Source: Tepidibacillus_B infernus (GTDB lineage: Bacteria > Bacillota > Bacilli > Tepidibacillales > Tepidibacillaceae). From it: 64,000 nucleotides of DNA. The position numbers and the translations under genes are program-made. Of this stretch, positions 34,436-41,484 are shown in pieces. The notes beneath the pieces were generated by a model. That model had not been told where the DNA came from. It saw only the letters and a program-made list of their open reading frames with translations, and ran no database searches. Where the stretch lies: NCBI RefSeq assembly GCF_048898065.1, contig NZ_JBLWFI010000001.1:496001-560000 (forward strand), read 5' to 3'. The stretch's first letter is position 1. Each line of letters opens with the position of its first letter.

Positions 34436-36358
34436 TTAATTTAATGATCGAAGTTCACGGTAATTTTGCCCTTGCCTAAGAACCGTTACTTTCTCTTGGT
34501 CTAGAAGCTCCAATAAAGGGACTAAATATTTACGTGAAACATTTAGTAAATCCTTTGCTTGCTGGATGGTTATTTGCTTTTCCTTCATTAAAAAATCTGT
34601 AACCAATTTTTTTAACTTGTCAAAGGATTGAGCATGAATAACCATTTTATCCGTTAACTTATAAATTCTCCCTTGGTTTATCAAAAAGGAAAACAGCTCA
34701 TTTTTTTCTTTGTCATTGATCCCAAATTCTTTTGTTAGGTCATCCCATGTATCAGGGTTAAATTCTTGCTGGATCAATTTTTTTTCTAATAACTCCGCTT
34801 TTTTCCGCAGTTCTTCGGGTAAATGAGGTGAAAAAGTAAAGAGAGAAATATAGTCATCCTTCACTTTTAATAAGGTTTTATCCTGCCAGTATTGAAGGAT
34901 TTCTTGTGCCATTTTTGGTTTTATTTTAGGTAAAAACTGTTTAATCAATTCTGATTTTGCTTGTCCCTTGCGAATAGAATAAGTTGTATGGTAACCTTCG
35001 AGAAACGATGTAATTTTATTTTCTAGCTCTGCTAATCGGTCACTTGAAGCGTAAAATGGGACTGAACTTTGATTAAATGGGCTTACTTTATGATTTTGAA
35101 TAAGCTTATTAACACCGACCAAGATTTCAGTGTCTGGTAAAACGAATAGATTTGATAAGTCGGTTAAAGACAAGAAAATCTGTGGAAGGGTTAAAAACTG
35201 ATGTAAAAGCAAGTCTTCTAGAGTGCCTTTGCTTTTTTGCTTTAATAACTCTACGGTTTCTTGGCGATACTTATGTTTTTCTGCATTGGGTTCAATGATC
35301 ATTCCTCCACCAATTGTCGCAGCTGGAGAAGGGCGTCGGATAATAAATCGTTCTTTACGCGATGAAATAATAGGCTCTTCTAATTTAATCTGACAATAGA
35401 CTGTGTCACCAGGCAACGCTTCTTTACGATCATATAAAAGGAGCGTTCCTAAGACTTCTGAAGTCCCAACATGGAATTTTACTTCAGTATTTTGTTTAAT
35501 TGAAAAGTCAATATCCTTAAGAATATGTAATTGAATATCCACCCGTTCACTTGGTTCCCATTGTTTTGGGGTAACCACAGAATCGCCACGTTTTAAATCT
35601 TCTATTTCAATTCCAGTTAGATTGATTGCGACACGTTGGCCTGCAAATGCTTGATCAACGCTTTCTGAGTGAACTTGTAGACTTCTAACACGTACTTTAT
35701 GGTTGGAAGGTAGGATTTCTAGTTCTTGTCCCACTTCGACATTTCCAGAATAAACTGTACCTGTGACAACAGTTCCAATTCCTTTCAAGGTAAATACTCT
35801 GTCAATCGGCATGCGAAAAAAGCCAGTATAAGTACGTTCAGGAATTAGTTGTAATTGATTTTGTATCATTTGCTTTAATTCTTCAATTCCTTCATTTGTC
35901 GTACTTGAAACACAAATGATAGGTGCATCTTTAAGGATGGTATCCTCTATAGTTTCTTTTACTTCCTCCACAACAAGTTGTAAAAATTCATCATCAATTA
36001 AATCTTTTTTAGTTAAGACGATCACTCCATGTTCAATCCCTAGTAATTCTATGATCTGCATATGTTCTTTTGTTTGCGGCATAATCCCTTCGTCTGCTGC
36101 AATAACAAGTAAGACTAAATCAATACCACCAACACCAGCAACCATATGACGAATAAATTTTTCATGACCTGGTACATCAATTAAGGAAACTTGATCACCA
36201 TTTGGTAGCAGAAAGGGGGCAAAGCCTAATTCGATAGAGATATTCCTTTCTTTTTCTTCTTTTAGACGGTCTGTGTCTTTTCCCGTTAAGGCTTTGGATA
36301 ATGTCGTTTTTCCATGGTCAATATGACCCGCAGTACCAACAATATAATGCTTTTGCAT
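34436..36358 (-). CDS. selB: Selenocysteine-specific elongation factor SelB
   Basis: GTPase that delivers Sec-tRNA to UGA codons bearing a SECIS hairpin. The G domain has GHIDHGKTTLSKALTG (G1), DVPGHEKFIRHMV (G3) and VLTKKDLID (G4). Domains II and III follow, with the SelB-specific RRPSPAATIGGGMIIEP. The C-terminal 260 residues are the winged-helix repeats that bind SECIS RNA and end RQGQNYRELRSLN. The 640-aa length is usual. AAAGGAGCC precedes the ATG, and a TATAAT at about 36399-36404 (minus strand) gives a likely promoter. Confidence 0.96.
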   Translation of the reverse strand: MQKHYIVGTAGHIDHGKTTLSKALTGKDTDRLKEEKERNISIELGFAPFLLPNGDQVSLIDVPGHEKFIRHMVAGVGGIDLVLLVIAADEGIMPQTKEHMQIIELLGIEHGVIVLTKKDLIDDEFLQLVVEEVKETIEDTILKDAPIICVSSTTNEGIEELKQMIQNQLQLIPERTYTGFFRMPIDRVFTLKGIGTVVTGTVYSGNVEVGQELEILPSNHKVRVRSLQVHSESVDQAFAGQRVAINLTGIEIEDLKRGDSVVTPKQWEPSERVDIQLHILKDIDFSIKQNTEVKFHVGTSEVLGTLLLYDRKEALPGDTVYCQIKLEEPIISSRKERFIIRRPSPAATIGGGMIIEPNAEKHKYRQETVELLKQKSKGTLEDLLLHQFLTLPQIFLSLTDLSNLFVLPDTEILVGVNKLIQNHKVSPFNQSSVPFYASSDRLAELENKITSFLEGYHTTYSIRKGQAKSELIKQFLPKIKPKMAQEILQYWQDKTLLKVKDDYISLFTFSPHLPEELRKKAELLEKKLIQQEFNPDTWDDLTKEFGINDKEKNELFSFLINQGRIYKLTDKMVIHAQSFDKLKKLVTDFLMKEKQITIQQAKDLLNVSRKYLVPLLELLDQEKVTVLRQGQNYRELRSLN

Positions 36359-36405
36359 AGATAAGGCTCCTTTACATGCAAAATAGTGTATCTTACGTCA
36401 TTATA

Positions 36406-36438
36406 TCAAAAAGTGAAGCGAATAGTTCGCTTCACTTT
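36406..36438 (-). terminator. Terminator after the aromatic-rich protein gene
   Basis: AAAGTGAAGCGAA (36410-36422) and TTCGCTTCACTTT (36426-36438) form a 13-bp stem; on the minus strand a T run follows. Confidence 0.82.
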
Positions 36439-36443
36439 ATCAC

Positions 36444-36842
36444 TTACCACCAAAAACGGCGTCTCCACCATGGATAAAATCCAAACCATGGATAGCCAAA
36501 TCCAGGATAACCAAACCAAGGGTATCCAAAGCCAAATTGTTCTGTCATTACATCATCTTCATCTTCTGTTTCGGCACCCTCATTTGTCTCTGAATAAGGT
36601 ATGGGTGTACCATACCAAGGATAGGAGCCACTACCATACCACCAAGGTTGATGTCCCCACCATGGATGGCGTCCCCAACGAGGTCTGCGTCCATACCAAG
36701 GATATTGGCCATAACTAGGATATTGCCAAAACCAAGGATAAGTAAATTGTTGATCCTCAAGCATTGTAGGTTGTGTTGGTAATGCTGGTTGTTGATAAGG
36801 TGAATATAAGGGTTCTCTTTGTTGAATTTCCATTTTTTCCAT
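36444..36842 (-). CDS. Trp/Tyr/Pro/Gly-rich protein, possible spore-coat component
   Basis: A 132-aa low-complexity protein. The central and C-terminal parts repeat short units such as YPWYG, HPWWG, GYPWFG and FGFYPWW; tryptophan, tyrosine, proline and glycine make up most of residues 35-80 and 100-132. An acidic patch (ETNEGAETEDEDD) separates two aromatic blocks. GAAGGAGG stands before the ATG, and a good terminator follows, so it is likely expressed. I do not recognise the family; a coat or exosporium structural role is a guess from composition. The opposite strand is also open, but as a shadow. Confidence 0.7.
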   Translation of the reverse strand: MEKMEIQQREPLYSPYQQPALPTQPTMLEDQQFTYPWFWQYPSYGQYPWYGRRPRWGRHPWWGHQPWWYGSGSYPWYGTPIPYSETNEGAETEDEDDVMTEQFGFGYPWFGYPGFGYPWFGFYPWWRRRFWW

Positions 36843-36930
36843 TCTATTTTGTTCCTCCTTCGAGTTATTTGCCTATTACACCATCAATGTATGGCATAAC
36901 ACCCAATTTGGATACAAAATTTTGAAAAAA

Positions 36931-36966
36931 TAGGTATATACCTAGAAGGAGATACCCGATAGGGTA
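36931..36966. promoter_or_regulatory. Two palindromes upstream of the tRNA-Sec promoter
   Basis: TAGGTATATACCTA (36931-36944) is perfect. TACCC-GATA-GGGTA (36953-36966) ends three bases before the -35 box. The second resembles CsoR-family operators; the regulator is unknown. Confidence 0.4.
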
Positions 36967-36969
36967 AGC

Positions 36970-36997
36970 TTGCAATTGTAAACGAAACGTGTATAAT
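36970..36997 (+). promoter_or_regulatory. Promoter of the tRNA-Sec gene
   Basis: TTGCAA (36970-36975), a 16-base spacer and TATAAT (36992-36997), 18 bases before the tRNA 5' end. Confidence 0.75.
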
Positions 36998-37015
36998 ATG
37001 TTATGTAACTCTTAA

Positions 37016-37112
37016 GGGAGTGGCTGAGATTCTGGTGTTCTCCCCGGTCTTCAAAACCGAGTGAGGGGCACGTGCTGTCCCTGGTGGGTTCGATTCCCAT
37101 CCACTCCCGCCA
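37016..37112 (+). tRNA. selC: Selenocysteine tRNA (anticodon TCA)
   Basis: A 97-nt tRNA, longer than normal. The 8-bp acceptor stem pairs GGGAGTGG with CCACTCCC, followed by discriminator G and encoded CCA. The anticodon loop CTTCAAA carries TCA at 37051-37053, reading UGA. A long variable arm (GTGAGGGGCACGTGCTGTCCCT region) and TTCGATT T-loop are present. A terminator follows at 37129-37156. Confidence 0.95.
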
Positions 37113-37128
37113 ATACTTAAAAAGCCAG

Positions 37129-37156
37129 CAACCACAAGGGTTTGTGGTTGTTTTTT
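37129..37156 (+). terminator. Terminator after tRNA-Sec
   Basis: CAACCACAA and TTGTGGTTG pair across a short loop, then TTTTTT. Confidence 0.88.
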
Positions 37157-37199
37157 AAAAAAATAAGAAAGCATAACTTTCTTCCACTTGTCATTTAGG

Positions 37200-37303
37200 G
37201 GTTTGTATATTCCATAAGCTGCGACCTTCAGAAGTGCCCTTCTCTCCGTAATCTTTATTTATAGAAGGGCACGGATGACGGAGCGCGATGGAATATACAA
37301 ACC
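37200..37303. repeat. 104-bp nested palindromic element
   Basis: Outer arms GGTTTGTATATTCCAT (37200-37215) and ATGGAATATACAAACC (37288-37303) are perfect over 16 bp. Inner arms GTGCCCTTCT (37234-37243) and AGAAGGGCAC (37263-37272) are perfect over 10 bp. The stretches between pair partly. It has the look of a miniature inverted-repeat element or a structured RNA; no target duplication was obvious. No gene lies in 37157-37408. Confidence 0.7.
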
Positions 37304-37408
37304 TTTTCTTATGGAAAGAAAGAATTGAAAATCGAACTATTGTTCGATATAATAAGATTACTTAAAATAATAGAGCAAAGGAAAATTTTTAGAAGGGGAG
37401 AAAAGATA

Positions 37409-37645
37409 ATGGCAGAGATCAAATTTGAAATTAAAGAAACTGTGGGGGTTATTTCGGAAAGTGCAAAAGGATGGAAGAAAGAGCTAAACCTAATTAGCTG
37501 GAACGGCCGTGAACCAAAATATGACCTACGCGATTGGGATCCTAATCATGAGAAAATGGGAAAAGGAATTACACTAACAAAAGAAGAGTTAGTTCAGCTT
37601 AGAAAGATTCTAGAGAAACACTATTCAAAAAATAAATTAGAATAA
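37409..37645 (+). CDS. YdbC-like (PC4-related) small protein
   Basis: A 78-aa protein, MAEIKFEIKETVGVISESAKGWKKELNLISWNGREPKYDLRDW and on to a C-terminal helix. The pattern of short strands followed by W-N-G-R-E-P-K-Y-D-L-R-DW matches the YdbC family, whose fold resembles the PC4 single-stranded DNA-binding domain. AGAAGGGGAG precedes the ATG at 37409. Function in bacteria is not established. The DUF302 gene follows about 80 bases on. Confidence 0.82.
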   Translation: MAEIKFEIKETVGVISESAKGWKKELNLISWNGREPKYDLRDWDPNHEKMGKGITLTKEELVQLRKILEKHYSKNKLE

Positions 37646-37726
37646 TTCTTGTCTAATACTAATGAAAAAAGTAAAATGAAAGATGGAAAAGGAAGGATCA
37701 TTTTAAAAAATAGGGGGAGAAAGAAA

Positions 37727-38119
37727 ATGAAACATTTTGAATATGTTGTACCATCGAATAAAGGATTTGAACAAACAATTGAAGCAATCGATGCTGAACT
37801 CAAGAAGATTGCGTTCAAAATTGTTGCTCGCATTGACATCCACAACAATATTCTAAATAAAGGATATGACTTTAAGAAAAAGGTAAGTGTTTTGGAAGTT
37901 TGCAATGCAGGAGAAGCATATGAAATTCTTAGTTTAGGAAATGAAGTTTCTATCTTCTTACCATGTAAAATTACAGTTACTGAAGAAGACGGAAACGTTA
38001 ATATTAGAATGCCTAGACCTACATTCTTATTAAATCAATATGAAAAAGAAGAATGGAACAAAACTGCTGACCATGTAGAAAGCTTGATGATCAATGTAAT
38101 GGATGAAGCAGCAAAATAA
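37727..38119 (+). CDS. DUF302 domain protein
   Basis: A 130-aa protein: KHFEYVVPSNKGFEQTIEAID at the start, then VLEVCNAGEAYEIL and FLPCKITVTEEDG in the centre, matching the DUF302 family. The role is unknown; a single Cys in each of the two central strands is seen. ATAGGGGGAG lies before the ATG at 37727; the open frame extends upstream to 37649 without another ribosome site. A strong hairpin follows. Confidence 0.82.
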   Translation: MKHFEYVVPSNKGFEQTIEAIDAELKKIAFKIVARIDIHNNILNKGYDFKKKVSVLEVCNAGEAYEILSLGNEVSIFLPCKITVTEEDGNVNIRMPRPTFLLNQYEKEEWNKTADHVESLMINVMDEAAK

Positions 38120-38165
38120 AATCAGAGTTAGGATAGTCGACAGCTTGAAATCAAAGAAATAGCCC

Positions 38166-38205
38166 ATTCAAAATGAGAGGCATTTAACAACCTCTCATTT
38201 TGAAT
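38166..38205. terminator. Bidirectional terminator
   Basis: ATTCAAAATGAGAGG and CCTCTCATTTTGAAT pair perfectly over 15 bp around a 10-nt loop, between the convergent DUF302 and lipoprotein genes. Confidence 0.8.
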
Positions 38206-38216
38206 CTTATGATAGA

Positions 38217-39068
38217 TCATTGATTTACATCAATCGTTTTTAACATTGCCCATAAACTAGGCGTAACTCCTTCCGCGGCTTCACCATTTGGGAAATTAAA
38301 TTTAAATTTAAATAATGTTCCATCGATTTCAATCAGCATAATATTTTGTGTTAGTTGAGACGTAGAAGAAGTTAAGAAGAATTTAGCCGTTCTAAAGAAT
38401 GGATCAAAAATCTCCTCAACATTTCTTTCATATACTTTACCGATGGTTTGTAATTCTAATGCTGCATTTTTTCTCATATCCTCTATATTTACATCATCAG
38501 GAAGCTTTTCGATACGGATGTAATAATTGCCATCATTATTCCAGAATAAAATATCTTTGCCAGGCTCTTCCCCGCTAAAAGTAAATTGAGGTTGGACATA
38601 AATAGAGTACCCTAAAGTACTTTCATTTAGATATGCTTTTCTTAATTCTTTAGTTCCTTCAACAAAGATTTCTATATCTTTTTCCTTAGGAAGTTTTCTT
38701 TGACTTGTTTTGTAAGAATTTATTTTTTCTAATTTCGTTAGAATCAATTGTCCAACTTTATTTTTCTCATACTCAAAAGTGACTTCATCATTCTCCACTA
38801 AAGTTTCAATCACTTGTCTAACCTCATCTGTCAATTGAAGTGCCATGATCTCATTTTTAGTTCTTATTTCCACAGAATTATTGTCAATTTGTCCAGTGTA
38901 AATTCCCTGGTCTTGAAAAGTTTCTGTTTGTTGGTTTGGTTCTTCAGTACCTGTTTTTAGCTCTTCGTTAGGCGTTGTCTGCTCATTTTTATTTGAACAA
39001 GAGACAGTAGAAAAAATGAGAATTAGAGAGATTAGAAGGATAACCATCCAATGTAATCTTGTTTTCAT
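38217..39068 (-). CDS. Lipoprotein of unknown function
   Basis: A 283-aa secreted lipoprotein. The signal has basic residues, a hydrophobic core and the lipobox STVSC-S. A Gln/Glu/Thr/Pro-rich spacer (residues 25-50) follows. The mature part has a region near GIYTGQIDNNSVEI and a later domain from FTFSGEEPGKDILFWNNDG to the end that looks beta-rich. AAGGAGG stands before the ATG at 39068; upstream frame extension to 39185 lacks this. Function not recognised. Confidence 0.78.
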   Translation of the reverse strand: MKTRLHWMVILLISLILIFSTVSCSNKNEQTTPNEELKTGTEEPNQQTETFQDQGIYTGQIDNNSVEIRTKNEIMALQLTDEVRQVIETLVENDEVTFEYEKNKVGQLILTKLEKINSYKTSQRKLPKEKDIEIFVEGTKELRKAYLNESTLGYSIYVQPQFTFSGEEPGKDILFWNNDGNYYIRIEKLPDDVNIEDMRKNAALELQTIGKVYERNVEEIFDPFFRTAKFFLTSSTSQLTQNIMLIEIDGTLFKFKFNFPNGEAAEGVTPSLWAMLKTIDVNQ

Positions 39069-39182
39069 GTTTTTCCTCCTTGTTTTTATCAATCTATTAA
39101 TAAGACGAAAATGAGAGCAAAAAGTTACAAAAGAATTAAAAATTTTGTAGAATTTCATTAACATCATTTTCATTGAAATACG

Positions 39183-39212
39183 CAAAAAATAGCAAGCGAA
39201 GGCTTGCTATTT
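39183..39212 (-). terminator. Terminator (minus strand)
   Basis: AATAGCAAGC and GCTTGCTATT pair over 10 bp across GAAG, followed on the minus strand by TTTTTTGCG. It would end a transcript coming from the region of the 38-codon frame and arsR/czcD. Confidence 0.8.
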
Positions 39213-39237
39213 TAATGGAAGGTATCAGTAATTATTT

Positions 39238-39354
39238 TTAAACGTTATCTTGTTGATTATGGACTTCATCTTGGATTTCACCTCTAAATCCGTCAATTGC
39301 CTCAATTCGATTTTGGTTTTTATCTTCGATTTGTGCGATTTCTTTTTCTGACAT
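39238..39354 (-). CDS. Possible small acidic peptide (38 aa) or gene remnant
   Basis: A short frame, MSEKEIAQIEDKNQNRIEAI with continuation GFRGEIQDEVHNQQDNV, is followed by a good terminator. The frame stays open upstream (YTNYWRKAHKDE) to a stop near 39394 without a start codon, and no clear ribosome site precedes the ATG. It may be a real small protein or the 3' end of a lost gene. Confidence 0.35.
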   Translation of the reverse strand: MSEKEIAQIEDKNQNRIEAIDGFRGEIQDEVHNQQDNV

Positions 39355-39417
39355 TTCATCTTTATGAGCTTTTCTCCAGTAGTTTGTGTAACTCTATTTT
39401 TAAATATGATTTGTTTC

Positions 39418-39789
39418 TTAATTTTCTTCTAATAGGTGCATGAAACTTAAGTTTAAAATCTCTTTTACGTGTTCATCTTTTAATGAGTATAAAACGGTAG
39501 TTCCTTGTTTTTTGGTTGAAGTAATTCCTAAAGTTTTCATTAAGCGAAGATGATGACTTGTGTTTGCAATCGAAAGGTTTAAAAGTTGGGAAATATCATG
39601 CACACATAATTCTTCTTGTCGAAGAAGAAGAAATCCAATTTTCACTCTGTTTATATCTGAAAAAGCTTTAAACCAATTTGCAATAATTTCAGCAGAAATT
39701 TGTGAAAGCTGGTTTTGAATAACCATTTTCTCCTTTTGATCGGTTTTACTACAAATATGTGAATTAGTCACAGCTTTCACCACTCTCAC
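39418..39789 (-). CDS. ArsR/SmtB-family metal-sensing repressor
   Basis: A 123-aa winged-helix repressor. Its DNA-binding helices are in ELCVHDISQLLNLSIANTSHHLRLM. The C-terminal helix has Asp-x-His-x10-His-x2-Glu (DEH...HLLE), the alpha-5 zinc-sensor motif of SmtB/CzrA. The cysteine in ELCV and an N-terminal HIC recall the CadC/ArsR alpha-3 site, so both metal sites may exist. It starts inside the end of czcD (26-base overlap), so the exporter and sensor are translated from one message; autoregulation by Zn2+ or Cd2+ is inferred. Confidence 0.88.
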   Translation of the reverse strand: MRVVKAVTNSHICSKTDQKEKMVIQNQLSQISAEIIANWFKAFSDINRVKIGFLLLRQEELCVHDISQLLNLSIANTSHHLRLMKTLGITSTKKQGTTVLYSLKDEHVKEILNLSFMHLLEEN

Positions 39790-40714
39790 ATAGTTCTATT
39801 GTTTCGATTTGAATAGTACTATGTTCGATTCCGAAATCCTTTTTCAGGTTATGTTTAAGCTTGAGTAATATATTTTCGAAGCTAAACTCGGTTATATTAT
39901 TATTTAATACAATATGGCAGCTTAATGAAGGAAATCCTGAGGTGATAGACCATACATGTAAGTCGTGAATCGATTCGACTTCTGGTACTTCTAAAATAGT
40001 GGATCGAATTTTATCTAGCTGAATATTTGTAGGTACTCCCTCCATTAGAATATGAATAGAGGATTTTGTTACTCGCCATCCACTGACTAAAACTAAAATA
40101 GCAACGAGGATGCTTGCAATTGGGTCTGCTATCTGCCAACCAAAACCCCATAGCAACAATGCAGCAACTATAGCACCGACAGAACCCATTAAATCTCCTA
40201 ATACATGAAGAAAAGCACTTCTTAGGTTTAAATTGTCTTTTTCACCCTTCATTAAAATCCATGCAGTCACTACATTGACAAGAAGACCAAGAACTGCGAT
40301 CCATAACATGCCCATACTTTGTACTTTAGCTGGTTGAAAAAGGCGTTGAATACCTTCATAGAAGATATATATTGAAATCACACCAAGTGCGATCCCGTTA
40401 ATTAACGCTACAATGATTTCTGCCCGTTTATAGCCATAACTGTTCATGGCATTTGTTGGTTTCTCTGAGAACCAAAAGGCCAAAAGGCTTAAAAATAATG
40501 CAACTGAATCACTCAACATATGCCCGGCATCTGAAAGAAGGGCAAGGGAGTTTGTAAGAAAACCGCCAATAATTTCAACAATCATAAATCCTGTGATGAT
40601 GAAAAAGGCAATCATTAATAATTTCTTATTAGAAGTATGAGTATGCATGTGTCCATGATGGTTATGATGAACATGGTGATCATAATTATTGTGATGTTGA
40701 TTTGAATGAGTCAT
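39764..40714 (-). CDS. czcD: Cation diffusion facilitator (CzcD-type zinc/cadmium exporter)
   Basis: A 316-aa CDF exporter in the cytoplasmic membrane. The first 30 residues are His-rich (NHHGHMHTHTSNKK). Six hydrophobic segments follow, with the metal-site motifs LLSDAGHMLSDSVALF and LRSAFLHVLGDLMGSVGAI. The C-terminal cytoplasmic domain includes VESIHDLHVWSITSGFPSLSCH. AGGAGG precedes the ATG. It is paired with the SmtB-like repressor downstream. Confidence 0.93.
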   Translation of the reverse strand: MTHSNQHHNNYDHHVHHNHHGHMHTHTSNKKLLMIAFFIITGFMIVEIIGGFLTNSLALLSDAGHMLSDSVALFLSLLAFWFSEKPTNAMNSYGYKRAEIIVALINGIALGVISIYIFYEGIQRLFQPAKVQSMGMLWIAVLGLLVNVVTAWILMKGEKDNLNLRSAFLHVLGDLMGSVGAIVAALLLWGFGWQIADPIASILVAILVLVSGWRVTKSSIHILMEGVPTNIQLDKIRSTILEVPEVESIHDLHVWSITSGFPSLSCHIVLNNNITEFSFENILLKLKHNLKKDFGIEHSTIQIETIELCESGESCD

Positions 40715-40932
40715 ATATCTTTCCTCCTATTCAAAAATTCATTTGAATATTATAATTTTATTCTCTTGAGGTAGAAAATGCAACAAATGATATTAATTTT
40801 AATTTTTTAAAAATTGGATAAACTACAGCAGGATTTTTTAAAACGTTGAAGAATTAAAGAATTTAATATCTTTTTAACTCATATAAATTATAAATAGAAC
40901 GCTTGTATTCTTTGATGGGTGGTCGGAACAGA

Positions 40933-41469
40933 GTGGAATACCATGAATATTTTCAGGAAATAGCCTTAAGGTTAAATAGGAATTTTGATGTTACTAAGGA
41001 TGTACAAATATTGGGACAATCTATTCAAATTTTCGCAAAATCAGAGATACATAACGAAAGCTACTTTGGTTCAAAGAACCTAAAACTTTGGCGGGCAGAG
41101 AATTTTGAATACTGTCTTATCCAGCAAGTTGATGTGATTACAGAAGATCAAATCAAACAATTTCAGCTGTTTTTAACTCAAGCGGTTGATTATTTTGTAA
41201 AGCCGCATTCTGAGCATATGTCTAGTATGATTACAGGAGTAATCGTTACTAAACATTTCCCTAAAGAATTACAAGAAATGATTAAACAGTTCAAATATCG
41301 CAAGTCTTTTAATCTTTCTTTAAAAGGATGGGCAGATGTAAGATGTTTGGCTGTTGATCTTCACTCAAACAGAGTGATAAGTAATAAAAAGGGAAAGGAG
41401 GTACAGCAATTTTATCTTCCATTCATGGATAGGCCTAAGAAAAAGATGGCTTGGTTAATAAAAAAATAA
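40933..41469 (+). CDS. Unknown protein upstream of cstA
   Basis: A cytoplasmic protein of about 178 aa starting EYHEYFQEIALRLNRNFDV. No membrane segment or signal. It has a basic C-terminus and a VRCLAVDLHSNRVISNKKGKE segment. The GTG at 40933 follows GGTGG by about 11 bases; Met codons 18 and 30 bases upstream are also possible starts. It ends 15 bases before cstA, so it is likely in the same transcript. I do not recognise the family. Confidence 0.65.
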   Translation: MEYHEYFQEIALRLNRNFDVTKDVQILGQSIQIFAKSEIHNESYFGSKNLKLWRAENFEYCLIQQVDVITEDQIKQFQLFLTQAVDYFVKPHSEHMSSMITGVIVTKHFPKELQEMIKQFKYRKSFNLSLKGWADVRCLAVDLHSNRVISNKKGKEVQQFYLPFMDRPKKKMAWLIKK

Positions 41470-41484
41470 AGGGGAGGGATTAAA

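Noticed and set aside
36386..36718. A plus-strand gene opposite the aromatic-rich protein
   Set aside because: It has no ribosome site and its composition is the mirror of the low-complexity repeats on the other strand, which has both ribosome site and terminator.
37200..37303. CRISPR array or repeat unit
   Set aside because: It is a single nested palindrome; no spaced direct repeats occur anywhere in the window that I could find.
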